A stretch of DNA of 64,000 nucleotides from Salipiger pallidus. Lineage in GTDB: Bacteria; Pseudomonadota; Alphaproteobacteria; Rhodobacterales; Rhodobacteraceae. The notes beneath the pieces are model-generated. The model was not told the origin of the DNA, did not search any database, and saw only the letters and a program-made list of their open reading frames with translations. Positions 25,605-33,454 of the stretch are shown one piece after another. Both the position numbers and the translations under genes were made by a program. How positions within the stretch are numbered: the first letter of the stretch is position 1; each line of letters begins with the position of its first letter. Location: contig NZ_BMJV01000003.1 of assembly GCF_014643635.1 (NCBI RefSeq), positions 248,001 through 312,000 on the forward strand, in the 5' to 3' direction.

Positions 25605-26198
25605 TTAGCGGGCCGCGCGGCAGTTGGCGAGCTGAACCTCGTAGACAACGGCACGGCTGCCGACGTCGTCGGCCACGCGCACGAGCCAGGCCTTCTGGTT
25701 GAAGCTCCCGCGTTTGAAGCCGGTGCGCCCCTCGTGGTACGCAAGGTATTGGTTGCGCGCATCGCGCAGGCTGATGCCAAGCCCGTCACGGGTGCCGGAC
25801 ATGTACCAGCCCATGAAGTCCGTCGCATCGTGGATGTCGTCCCGCCGCGCGCGGCGCTTGCCGGTTGCTTCGAGGTATTCATCCCAGGTGCCGTCCAGCG
25901 CCTGGCTGTACCCGAAGGCCGAGCTTTGGCGGCCGTAGGGGATGACGCCCATGGAATAACGGAACGGTGTCCGCGCGTCGGACTTGAACTTGCTTTCCTG
26001 GTAGATCGTCGCCATCTGGACGTGCACGGGCACGCCCCATTTGCGCTCTGCCGCCTTGAAGGCGCGGATGTAGCCGGGGCGTTCACCAAGGATCGCACAG
26101 GCGTCTTCAAGATTGCTGGGGGATTCGCCGACACTGCCGCCGCTGCCGCAGGACGCGGCGAGCAGCACGCTTGCCAGCGCGCGTAGCCACTTGCTCAT
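25605..26198 (-). CDS. transglycosylase SLT-domain lipoprotein
   Basis: A 197-residue predicted lipoprotein lytic transglycosylase that would cleave peptidoglycan glycan strands. The signal ends at the lipobox AASC (Cys17 from the ATG at 26198). The SLT-like core holds the likely catalytic glutamate in ATIYQESKF, then SSAFGYSQALDGTWDEY, and YLAYHEGRTGF. An ATG at 26213 is also possible. It converges on lolA, with a GC-rich hairpin over its stop codon (around 25596-25620) that may terminate both. Confidence 0.87.
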   Translation of the reverse strand: MSKWLRALASVLLAASCGSGGSVGESPSNLEDACAILGERPGYIRAFKAAERKWGVPVHVQMATIYQESKFKSDARTPFRYSMGVIPYGRQSSAFGYSQALDGTWDEYLEATGKRRARRDDIHDATDFMGWYMSGTRDGLGISLRDARNQYLAYHEGRTGFKRGSFNQKAWLVRVADDVGSRAVVYEVQLANCRAAR

Positions 26199-26392
26199 CT
26201 GCCTCTCGCTCATTTTTGTTGTTCTGGTTTTTTTGGTCTTCTTGCCTGTGGGTATATTAGCGAAATTCAAGCAAATTTGGAATCACAATTCCGCCGCATC
26301 ACCCGAAGGGCGGCTTTGCGCCGTTGCTCTGGTCCAACGTCCTGAAAGCACTACTGTCAGTGTGGGTGGCACACAGTGTTTCCGGTTAAACG

Positions 26393-26436
26393 TTGGCTAA
26401 GGTTGGACAAGTTGGCGTAAATTTGGCAAAACTTGG
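26393..26436 (+). promoter_or_regulatory. five helically phased TTGG motifs upstream of hspQ
   Basis: The motif ttgg occurs at 26393, 26403, 26412, 26423 and 26433, i.e. with spacings of 10, 9, 11 and 10 bp, ending 18 bp before the hspQ ATG. The stretch is AT-rich for this genome. It should present the motifs on one face of the helix; a regulator is not known. Confidence 0.45.
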
Positions 26437-26454
26437 TCTAGTTAAGGGGATGTC

Positions 26455-26781
26455 ATGAATACACAGCGTGCGAAATATCACCTCGGCCAAGTGGTGCGTC
26501 ACCGCAAGCACCCGTTCCGCGGTGTCGTTTTCGACGTGGACCCCGAGTTCAGCAACACCGAGGAATGGTACGAGGCGATTCCCGAAGAGGCGCGCCCGGT
26601 GCGCAAGCAGCCCTTCTATCACCTGCTTGCAGAGAACGAGCAGAGTTTCTACGTTGCCTATGTGTCCGAACAGAACCTCGTGGCCGATTACTCCGGCCAG
26701 CCGGTGGAACATCCGGACATCCCCGACTTGTTCGGGGCCTTTACCGATGGCAGCTACGAGCTGCATTTCCAGCTGAACTGA
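26455..26781 (+). CDS. hspQ: heat shock protein HspQ
   Basis: A 108-residue YccV-like protein. HspQ in enterobacteria is a heat-induced hemimethylated-DNA binding-like protein that specifies and enhances Lon-mediated proteolysis. Family marks are KYHLGQVVRHRKHPFRGVVFDVDPEF, here given only as the start KYHLGQVVRHRKHPF, then PFYHLLAEN and YVSEQNLVAD. The length is normal. The ATG at 26455 has aagggg 5 nt upstream. I found no obvious RpoH promoter; the phased ttgg array lies directly upstream. Confidence 0.93.
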   Translation: MNTQRAKYHLGQVVRHRKHPFRGVVFDVDPEFSNTEEWYEAIPEEARPVRKQPFYHLLAENEQSFYVAYVSEQNLVADYSGQPVEHPDIPDLFGAFTDGSYELHFQLN

Positions 26782-26815
26782 CCCGGCTTCCGGGCGTTGT
26801 GAAAGGCCCTGGACC

Positions 26816-27430
26816 ATGGACGCGTCAACCGCACTCGCGCTGATCGTGGCAACCGTCGCCCTTGCAGCCATTCCAGGCCCCAACGTGGCGCTGATCGTCG
26901 GCAATACCCTGACCCACGGCATCCGTCATGGCATCGCCACCGCTTTTGGTACCATGCTCGGTGTCGGAGCGCAGGCGCTGCTGGTGATCGCTGGGCTGAC
27001 GCTGCTTCTTGAGACCGCCGCTGCCATCTTCCCCATCCTCCGCTGGGCGGGCGTGGCATGGCTGCTGTACCTCTCCATCGCCGCATGGCGGCAGGGCAGG
27101 GAGGCGCTGCGTGAGGTTGTGCCCCCGAAGCGCAGTCCGTTTCAGCTTGTGCGCCAAGGGCTGCTCATGGCTCTGGTGAACCCCAAGACACTGCTGTTCA
27201 ACGCGGCCTTCCTGCCGCAGTTCTGGGGGCCCGACACCGGGGCCCTGGGGCTTGTGGAGGTGGCGGTGCTCTACCTGATGGTGCTGTTCGGGGTAGATGT
27301 GCTCTGGAGCCTTGTTGCCGGGAAGGCGCGGGGCTGGATGAAGAAAGGCGGTGCCTTGCGACACCGCCTGAGCGCGGGGATGTACGCGGCTGCGGGTATC
27401 GGCCTCGCGTTTGCGCGCGACCCCCGCTGA
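26816..27430 (+). CDS. LysE/RhtB-family amino-acid exporter
   Basis: A 204-residue inner-membrane protein with about six hydrophobic helices and the LysE-family N-terminal signature AAIPGPNVALIVGNTLTHG, shown here as IPGPNVALIVGNTL. A conserved ALVNPKTLLF segment follows. It should export an amino acid or a related compound; the substrate is not determinable. It starts 34 bp after hspQ, possibly co-transcribed, and converges on threonine aldolase with a 3-bp gap. Confidence 0.9.
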   Translation: MDASTALALIVATVALAAIPGPNVALIVGNTLTHGIRHGIATAFGTMLGVGAQALLVIAGLTLLLETAAAIFPILRWAGVAWLLYLSIAAWRQGREALREVVPPKRSPFQLVRQGLLMALVNPKTLLFNAAFLPQFWGPDTGALGLVEVAVLYLMVLFGVDVLWSLVAGKARGWMKKGGALRHRLSAGMYAAAGIGLAFARDPR

Positions 27431-27433
27431 ACT

Positions 27434-28477
27434 TCAGATCACCTGGTTCAGCGCCTCGAGGAAGCGCGCGACCTCGGCCTCGGACAGGTTCCAGTCACAG
27501 ACCAGCCGTCCGGTGAGGACGGTTTCGGCGGTGCTGCCGGTCATATCGTTGAAATGGTACACGGCACCAGCAGCCTGCAGCGCCTCGTGCGTGGCGCGGG
27601 GCAGGCGGAAGAACACCATGTTCGCATGGGTGTCGTTCAGCATCTCGACCCTGGCCTTGCTCAGCCCATGCACCAGCTGATCGCAGCGGGCATTGGCGCG
27701 GGTGGCGAGATCCTTCCACAGGTCATCCTTCAGGTAGGCCTGCATCTGCGCTGCAAGATAGCGGTGCTTGGAGAACAGCAGCGCGCCGCGCTTGCGGCGG
27801 TACTGGAATTCCTCTGCCTTCGCGGGATCGAAGAAGATCACCGCTTCGACGCCCATCAGGCCGTTCTTGGTGCCACCGAAGACGCAGACATCGACGCCGA
27901 TTTTCCAGCTCATTTCGGCGGGGGTGACGCCCAGCTTGACCGCGGCATTCGAGAACCGCGCCCCATCGAGGTGAACTGGCAAGCTGTAGTCCTTCGCCAC
28001 CGCGATCAGGGCGCGCAGCTCATCCATTGTGTAGACGTTGCCCGCTTCGGTCACCTGCGTGATCGACACCGGGCCACGTTTCGGCCCGTGGAAGCCGCGG
28101 TTCTCCTCGCCCTCGATCGAGGCGCGCAGGGCCTCGGGGGTCATGCGGTCGCTGCCGGGTACGAGGGTCAGCTTGGCGCCGGATGTGAAGAACTCCGGCG
28201 CGTTGCATTCGTCCTCGTGGATATGGGCCACGGGCGAGCAGAAGGTGGTGGCATATGGCGGGCAGAGGCACGATAGCGCCAGCACGTTTGCCGCCGTGCC
28301 CGTGGGCACGAGGAAGACCGCCGCATCGGGGGCCTCGAACAGGGTGCGGATGCCGTCCGCGACCTCGGCGGACAGCGGGTCGCCGCCGTAGCCCATGGCA
28401 TAGCCGGTGTTGGCCTCGGCCAGCGCAGTCAGGACCTGCGGCGCCACGGGGCCGGAGTTGTCAGAGGCGAAATACAT
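27434..28477 (-). CDS. ltaE: low-specificity L-threonine aldolase family
   Basis: A fold-type I PLP enzyme of 347 residues that cleaves L-threonine (and beta-hydroxy amino acids) to glycine plus an aldehyde. Markers are FASDNSGPVAPQV, YGGDPLS, the PLP-contacting HLDGARFSNA and the Schiff-base lysine in FGGTKNGLMG. Its start codon overlaps the stop of the upstream YcgN-family gene by one base (tgatg), so they are translationally coupled. The opposite-strand LysE exporter ends 3 bp away. Confidence 0.93.
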   Translation of the reverse strand: MYFASDNSGPVAPQVLTALAEANTGYAMGYGGDPLSAEVADGIRTLFEAPDAAVFLVPTGTAANVLALSCLCPPYATTFCSPVAHIHEDECNAPEFFTSGAKLTLVPGSDRMTPEALRASIEGEENRGFHGPKRGPVSITQVTEAGNVYTMDELRALIAVAKDYSLPVHLDGARFSNAAVKLGVTPAEMSWKIGVDVCVFGGTKNGLMGVEAVIFFDPAKAEEFQYRRKRGALLFSKHRYLAAQMQAYLKDDLWKDLATRANARCDQLVHGLSKARVEMLNDTHANMVFFRLPRATHEALQAAGAVYHFNDMTGSTAETVLTGRLVCDWNLSEAEVARFLEALNQVI

Positions 28478-28947
28478 CAGGTCGGCTCCTCGATGATGTG
28501 ATCTTCCCAGTCGTCCTCGCCCACCTCGAACTCGGGCACCGTGCGGTCCTGCATGGACACGCCCGCCTCGTGGACCGTGGCGGAATCGCCCGAGATCAGC
28601 GGATGCCAGTCATATAGCGGCTGACCGGCCCAAAGCAGGTAGTAGGCGCAGGTTCGGGGTAGCCAATAGGCGTGTTCCGAAATGTTCTTGGGGGTCAGTA
28701 CGATACATTCCGGCACGAACTGGTGACGGATCGGGTACTGAGTGCAGCGGCAATCGCTGTCGTCGAACAGGCGGCAGGCCACGCGGGTCAGGGCGACCTC
28801 GCCGGTGTCCTCGTCCTCGAGCTTGTTGAGGCAGCATTTGCCGCAGCCGTCGCACAGGGCTTCCCATTCCGGTTTCGAGAGTTTCGAAAGCGGTTTGTTT
28901 TCCCAGAAGCGGGGGGCGAGGCCGTCGCGGCTGATCGGATCTGTCAT
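28477..28947 (-). CDS. YcgN/UPF0260 cysteine-cluster protein
   Basis: A 156-residue protein of the UPF0260 (YcgN) family. The conserved cysteine cluster is CDGCGKCCLNKL near residue 32, followed by VACRLFDDSDCRC and FVPECIVL. At least eight conserved cysteines suggest a metal or iron-sulfur site. It is unrelated to iron-sulfur enzymes of known function, and the role is unknown. The WENKPLSKLSK start is typical. Confidence 0.92.
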   Translation of the reverse strand: MTDPISRDGLAPRFWENKPLSKLSKPEWEALCDGCGKCCLNKLEDEDTGEVALTRVACRLFDDSDCRCTQYPIRHQFVPECIVLTPKNISEHAYWLPRTCAYYLLWAGQPLYDWHPLISGDSATVHEAGVSMQDRTVPEFEVGEDDWEDHIIEEPT

Positions 28948-28999
28948 GGGGCTGGCCTAACGCAGGCGTGGCAATTGGGGAAGGGGCGGCGCCGTACGC

Positions 29000-29932
29000 T
29001 CACAGCGCCGCGAGGATGTCGCGGGCTTTGAGGCAGTCGGCGTCCATCTGGGTGATGAGCGCCTCCAGCCCCTCGAACTTCACCTCGGGACGGAGGTATT
29101 CGACCAGCCCCACGGACAGAGTCGCACCGTAGAGGTCGCCCTTAAAGTCGAAGAGAAAGGTTTCGAGGTTGGGGCGGTTTTCCCCGAACATGGGCCGCAC
29201 GCCAAGCGATGCCGCACCATGGTAGCGCCCCTTGTGGGGGCCGGTCAGCACCTCGACCAGAACCGCGTAGACTCCGAGGCGGGGCAGATGCAGCCCGTCC
29301 ACGGACATGTTGGCGGTGGGGTAGCCCAGCTCGCGGCCACGCTGTTCGCCGCCGATCACCGTGCCCTCGATGCGGTGCCAGTGGCCCAGCTGCGCGGCGG
29401 CATCCCGGGCGCGGCCCTCGGCCAGCGCGGTGCGGATCCCCGTCGAGCTGACCTGGTCGCCGTCATGTTCGAGCAGCGGCGCCACGGTCACGCCAAAGCC
29501 CATCTCTTCTCCGAAGCGCTGGAGGTCCTCGACGGTGCCCGCGCGGTTCTTGCCAAAGCAGAAATCGGCACCCACCACGATGTGGCGCAGGCCCAGACCG
29601 TCGGCGATGACCTTGCGGGCAAACTCTTCAGGCGTCAGCGCGGCCAGCGCCCCGTTGAAGTTCAGCTCGTAAAGCCGATCCACCCCCAGCTTTTCCAGCC
29701 GCGAGGCGCGCGCCTTGGAAGACATGAGCCGGAAGGAAGGTCCATCGGGCGCGAAATACTCGCGCGGATGAGGCTCGAAGGTGAGTACGCCAAGAGGGGC
29801 GTCGGGATCGGCGGCGCGCGCCATCTCGATCACCGCCTGATGGCCACGGTGCACGCCGTCGAAGTTGCCGATGGCGACGCTGGCGCCCCGGTCCTGAGGC
29901 TCGACGAACTGGTAATCCCGGATGATCCGCAT
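29000..29932 (-). CDS. ribF: bifunctional riboflavin kinase / FAD synthetase
   Basis: Makes FMN from riboflavin and then FAD. The N-terminal adenylyltransferase domain shows IGNFDGVHRGHQ (residues about 19-30), FEPHPREYF and VVGADFCFGKNRAG. The C-terminal riboflavin-kinase domain shows GYPTANMS and GVYAV, then the FDGDLYG-like FDFKGDLYG. The length is 310. The ATG at 29932 has aggg 8 nt upstream. It lies downstream of the glycosyltransferase operon on the same strand, 132 bp away. Confidence 0.96.
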   Translation of the reverse strand: MRIIRDYQFVEPQDRGASVAIGNFDGVHRGHQAVIEMARAADPDAPLGVLTFEPHPREYFAPDGPSFRLMSSKARASRLEKLGVDRLYELNFNGALAALTPEEFARKVIADGLGLRHIVVGADFCFGKNRAGTVEDLQRFGEEMGFGVTVAPLLEHDGDQVSSTGIRTALAEGRARDAAAQLGHWHRIEGTVIGGEQRGRELGYPTANMSVDGLHLPRLGVYAVLVEVLTGPHKGRYHGAASLGVRPMFGENRPNLETFLFDFKGDLYGATLSVGLVEYLRPEVKFEGLEALITQMDADCLKARDILAAL

Positions 29933-30064
29933 GGCCAAAGCCCTAGCCCCGGACGACGGCGGGCGCAAGACGGCTTGGGCGTGGGAGCCTGGCGGACTGT
30001 TCGCTTGCAAACGTTGCTGCCGCTTTCGGATGCGTGCGGTGCGTGGCAGGCGTGGTGCGGGGGC

Positions 30065-30769
30065 TCACCCCGTGGGGTGTACACGGCTCAGCCGCATGGC
30101 GTGGATCTGCCGCAGGGTGTCCTGCGGTGGCACTGTGCGGAAGATGTCGCGCATCATCGCAACGTCTGCCCGCACGCCTTCCATCAGGCCGCCACGCTTC
30201 TCATGCTTGAGCGGGCTTTCGACACCGGGCCAGCGCACCACAGCGATGCTCAGCCTCTCTTCGATCCAGATGCGGTTGGTGAACACCTCGAGCCCGAAGC
30301 GCGGCAGTCCCCTCAGCGCATCGAGCCGCTGCGCCAGCAGATTGCGCGGCATCACCCGCTCGCCCGAGATATAGTCGAGCCCGATGGCCCGCCACGGCCA
30401 AGGAGCGTTCTCGCGCAGGCTGACGGAGGCGTCGGCGCGGCCATCGCGCACCGGGTCGATTAGTGCCGCGAGGTGATCGGCGTCAAGGCCCAGAAGGTCG
30501 CTGTCGAGCAGCAGGATATGGCTCCCCGAAGCCTCCTCGATGCCGCGCACCACGGCGCGGGTCTTGCCGCCGTTGCGGGGCTGTTCGATCACCCGCAGGG
30601 CGAGGTGGGCATGGGTTCGGGCATGGTCCGCGGTGCCGTCCGATGATCCGTCATCCACCACGATGACCTCGTCGATCAGCGGATGGCCCAGCACGGCGTC
30701 CAGCACCGCGTCGATGCGCGGGGCCTCGTTATAGGCAGGAATGATGCAGCTGAGGGTCAGGTCGGTCAT
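30065..30769 (-). CDS. family 2 glycosyltransferase
   Basis: A 234-residue GT-A fold glycosyltransferase. The N-terminal SCIIPAYNEAPRID and VVDDGSSDGT bind the nucleotide-sugar; the DxD-like motif is LLDSDLLG. No membrane helix is obvious. Its ATG overlaps the dedA stop codon (ATGA), making it the last gene of a four-gene operon with the PlcP-like phosphoesterase, the GT21 enzyme and DedA. The acceptor may be a lipid intermediate, by context only. Confidence 0.85.
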   Translation of the reverse strand: MTDLTLSCIIPAYNEAPRIDAVLDAVLGHPLIDEVIVVDDGSSDGTADHARTHAHLALRVIEQPRNGGKTRAVVRGIEEASGSHILLLDSDLLGLDADHLAALIDPVRDGRADASVSLRENAPWPWRAIGLDYISGERVMPRNLLAQRLDALRGLPRFGLEVFTNRIWIEERLSIAVVRWPGVESPLKHEKRGGLMEGVRADVAMMRDIFRTVPPQDTLRQIHAMRLSRVHPTG

Positions 30770-31338
30770 CGCTTGAGGGTCCGTTTGAGAAGCCAGACGA
30801 TCCCGCCCAGCACGAGTAGCCCGAGAACGAGCAGGGAGGCGCGGGCGATCCAGTCGTCGATGCGGCTGTAGGCGGCGCCAAAGGCGTAGCCGATCACCAC
30901 GAAGAACAGACTCTTCGGGACCGTGGCGAGCAGATTGACCCACGTGAAACGCCACAGCGGCATCTTCGCCAGCCCTGCCGCCACCAGCACCGCCGCGCCC
31001 GCGGAATGGGTGAGCTTGCCGAACACCAGCGTGCGCCCGCCCTTTTCGTGGAAATGCCCCGCCAGCTGCCCCAGCCGCGCCCTATTGAGCCCCAAGCGGT
31101 AGCGCCAGCGAAGGGGCAGGCGGTGCAGGCCCCAGCGCCCGAGGCAGTAGAACAGCGCGTCCCCCACGAGATCTGCGAGGATCACCACGACGGTGACGCT
31201 CCAGACATCCAGCAGGCCCCGGTTTGCCAGCCACGCCGCGATGACCGTGACGATCGGCCCTTCGAGCATGGCAATGGGGGCAAGGATGGCAAGGCCGTCC
31301 TTCGCGATCAGGGCTGTGACTGTCTCCAATCCGACCAA
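30766..31338 (-). CDS. DedA-family membrane protein
   Basis: A 190-residue DedA/VTT-domain protein with about four hydrophobic segments and the family landmarks LADLVGDALFYCLGRWG, FHEKGGRTLVFGKLTH and YAFGAAYS. DedA proteins move or scramble phospholipids or undecaprenyl phosphate across the inner membrane in studied bacteria. Its placement 3 bp after a lipid glycosyltransferase gene and overlapping a second one suggests a role in flipping lipids or carriers for this pathway; that is inference. Confidence 0.87.
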   Translation of the reverse strand: MVGLETVTALIAKDGLAILAPIAMLEGPIVTVIAAWLANRGLLDVWSVTVVVILADLVGDALFYCLGRWGLHRLPLRWRYRLGLNRARLGQLAGHFHEKGGRTLVFGKLTHSAGAAVLVAAGLAKMPLWRFTWVNLLATVPKSLFFVVIGYAFGAAYSRIDDWIARASLLVLGLLVLGGIVWLLKRTLKR

Positions 31339-31341
31339 GGG

Positions 31342-32466
31342 TTACTCCGCCGCTGCGGGGGCCATGTCCGTACCGCGCCAGGTGATGCCGCGCCCGGCCC
31401 ATGTGGCGACCCAGAGCGCAGGCAACAAGGCGTCGCGGACCAGCATCGCGGCAAGGTCACGCAGACCGGCGGGCCAGCCCGCCTTGCGGCACAGCGCCAG
31501 TTCAGCGCCGTACCACACCGTCTGCAGCACCGGGATCGACCAAAGCGGCGCAGCGCCGAGGCCCGCCAGAACGCCAAGCGCGGCAAGGGGTATGAGTGGC
31601 CCCTGCATGATCTCGGCCACAAAGATCAGCGGAAATCCGTCACGCCGCACCCGGCTCCAGCGCAGCTGCCGGTCCCAGACCGCGCGGGCGCTGCGTTTGC
31701 CGATGGGCTGGGCGAAAAGTGTCGGCGTCAGGCGCACCCGCAGACCCTGCGCGCGCACCAGTTTAGTTGAGGCGACATCCTCGGCCAGGTTGCGCCCCAG
31801 TGCCTGCAGGCTGCCGCCAGCTTCGAGAATATCGCGGTCCCAGCACAGGGTCTTGCCTTGGGCAAATCCCATCCCGATGCTGTCGGCGGCCAACTGCCAG
31901 CGTCCCTGTGAGCCGTTGAGAAACGCGCATTCCACCGCGCCCCACAGATTTCCGGGACGGATGCCAGCGGGGGGCGAGGACACCAGGCCAGTGTCGCTGC
32001 GCCACGTGAAACATAAGGTCCGCAGGTAATTGCGCGGCAGCAGCAGGTTGCTGTCAGTCATCACCACGCGGCGTCCAAGGGCTTGGGCATAGCCCTTGTA
32101 GAGATTGTTGAGCTTGGGGTTGCCGCTGATCGCCGTCTCGCCGCAGAGCAGCCGGGCTTTGACATGGGGATGGGCCGCGATCAGGCGGCGCACCAGCGGC
32201 ACGGCGGCGTCGGCTTCGGACGGTGCGCAAAAGATCACCTCGTAGTGCGGGTGATCCTGCCGGAAGGACGAGGCAAGCGTTTCCTCGTCGAAGGCATCCA
32301 CGCCGCAGACCGGGCGCACCAGCGACACGAAGGGCAGATCGTCATCGCGGCCCGCCGGTGGCGCGGCGCGGTAGCGCAGGGCGGCAAGCGCCGCTGACAG
32401 CAGATGGGCGCCAAGGGTCACCACGAGGATCGCGACAAGGGCAAGGAAAAGGGGCGTGGTCGTCAT
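31342..32466 (-). CDS. agt: GT21 ceramide-glucosyltransferase-like enzyme, probable Agt lipid glycosyltransferase
   Basis: A 374-residue membrane-bound GT2/GT21 enzyme with an N-terminal membrane helix and C-terminal hydrophobic segments. The glucosylceramide-synthase signature is complete: VMTDSNLL (D1/D2 region), LAEDVASTK (catalytic acidic pair) and the QxxRW-type motif in DRQLRWSR. Homologues called Agt in alphaproteobacteria make glucosyl- and glucuronosyl-diacylglycerol during phosphate starvation, acting after PlcP. The adjacent PlcP-like gene overlaps it as ATGA, supporting that role. The symbol is by context and family. Confidence 0.8.
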   Translation of the reverse strand: MTTTPLFLALVAILVVTLGAHLLSAALAALRYRAAPPAGRDDDLPFVSLVRPVCGVDAFDEETLASSFRQDHPHYEVIFCAPSEADAAVPLVRRLIAAHPHVKARLLCGETAISGNPKLNNLYKGYAQALGRRVVMTDSNLLLPRNYLRTLCFTWRSDTGLVSSPPAGIRPGNLWGAVECAFLNGSQGRWQLAADSIGMGFAQGKTLCWDRDILEAGGSLQALGRNLAEDVASTKLVRAQGLRVRLTPTLFAQPIGKRSARAVWDRQLRWSRVRRDGFPLIFVAEIMQGPLIPLAALGVLAGLGAAPLWSIPVLQTVWYGAELALCRKAGWPAGLRDLAAMLVRDALLPALWVATWAGRGITWRGTDMAPAAAE

Positions 32467-33320
32467 GCGACACCTTCGGAAAGCGGCCCGCCGGGGGTGG
32501 GGCGGGGCAGGGGCGTGGGCAGTGGCGCCTCAGACGGACGCGCTTGAGGGCGGGCCTCTGGACGGATCTCGGGAAGGAACTCGACCAGATCGAACTGGCC
32601 GTGGCTGTCCTCGGTCAGGGCGGTGAGGCTGTCGATCCAGTCACCGCAATTGGCATAGAGCAGCCCGTCGTGGCTGCGCAGCGCGGGCTTGTGGGAATGG
32701 CCGCAGATCACCCCCATGGCTCCCGACGCGCGGGCAAGTTTCAGCAGGCGGCGTTCGAACCGGTCGCCCATGGCAAGCACGTGGTTGGCCCCGGTGATGA
32801 TGCGCTGGGCATGGGAAGCATGGTCGCGGGCGAGCCCACCGCGGGCACGCTGCCAGTCGTCCGCCTGCCTGAGGATGGCATCAAGCCGGCTGCCGAGGCG
32901 GGTCATGAAATGCCAGCGCAGGAAGCGTGGGTCGCACTGGTCGCCGTGCAGCACCAGCATGCGGCGGCCATCGGCGGCGCGGTGGATCACCGCCTCGCGC
33001 AGCTCCCAGCCTTCGATTGCCGCGTCGGGCGCGCGCATGGCGCAATCGTGGTTGCCGGGCAGGTAGATGATGCGTGCTCCGTCGCGCTTGCGGGCGCGCA
33101 GGTTGGCCAACACCGCCTCGTGCGCGTCGGACCAGAACACGCGGCCGCCGTGCCACAGGTCGAAAATGTCACCGACCAGGTAGATCGTCTCGGCCTCGAC
33201 ACCCGACAGGAACTCAAGGATCTGCCGGGGGCGACTGGCGCGGGCACCGAGGTGAAGGTCGGAGAGAAACAGGCTTCGCAGGGAACCCCTTGGCGCGCTG
33301 CAGGCGGCAGGTGCAGACAT
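32463..33320 (-). CDS. plcP: PlcP-like metallophosphoesterase (phospholipase C type)
   Basis: A calcineurin-like phosphoesterase with all dimetal motifs in order: FLSDLHLG, GDIFDLW, PGNHD, VLHGDQCD and GHSHKP. The length (285 from the ATG at 33320) and neighbourhood match PlcP, the alphaproteobacterial phospholipase C that turns phosphatidylcholine into diacylglycerol under phosphate limitation; LpxH-type UDP-diacylglucosamine hydrolase is the alternative reading. Starts at 33389 and 33356 are also open. The C-terminal 35 residues are Pro-rich. It is the first gene of the plcP-agt-dedA-GT2 unit. Confidence 0.78.
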   Translation of the reverse strand: MSAPAACSAPRGSLRSLFLSDLHLGARASRPRQILEFLSGVEAETIYLVGDIFDLWHGGRVFWSDAHEAVLANLRARKRDGARIIYLPGNHDCAMRAPDAAIEGWELREAVIHRAADGRRMLVLHGDQCDPRFLRWHFMTRLGSRLDAILRQADDWQRARGGLARDHASHAQRIITGANHVLAMGDRFERRLLKLARASGAMGVICGHSHKPALRSHDGLLYANCGDWIDSLTALTEDSHGQFDLVEFLPEIRPEARPQARPSEAPLPTPLPRPTPGGPLSEGVA

Positions 33321-33454
33321 ATGGCCCAACTTCCATGTTCGCTTGCCCGCCTTCATGAGGGCTGGTTGTATCGGGAGTGTGACGTCCAAGTGGACGTTTT
33401 CTAACGATTTGCGACTGGATGCTGTTCCGTGCAGTTGCAGAAACGTGAGCGGGG

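Noticed and set aside
26281-26454. RpoH-type heat-shock promoter for hspQ
   Set aside because: The only CTTG lies too close to the start codon for a -35 element, and no matching -10 was found.
33321-33454. PHO box upstream of plcP
   Set aside because: I searched for two CTGTCAT-like half-sites 11 bp apart on the minus strand and found only weak partial matches. A weight-matrix scan would be needed.
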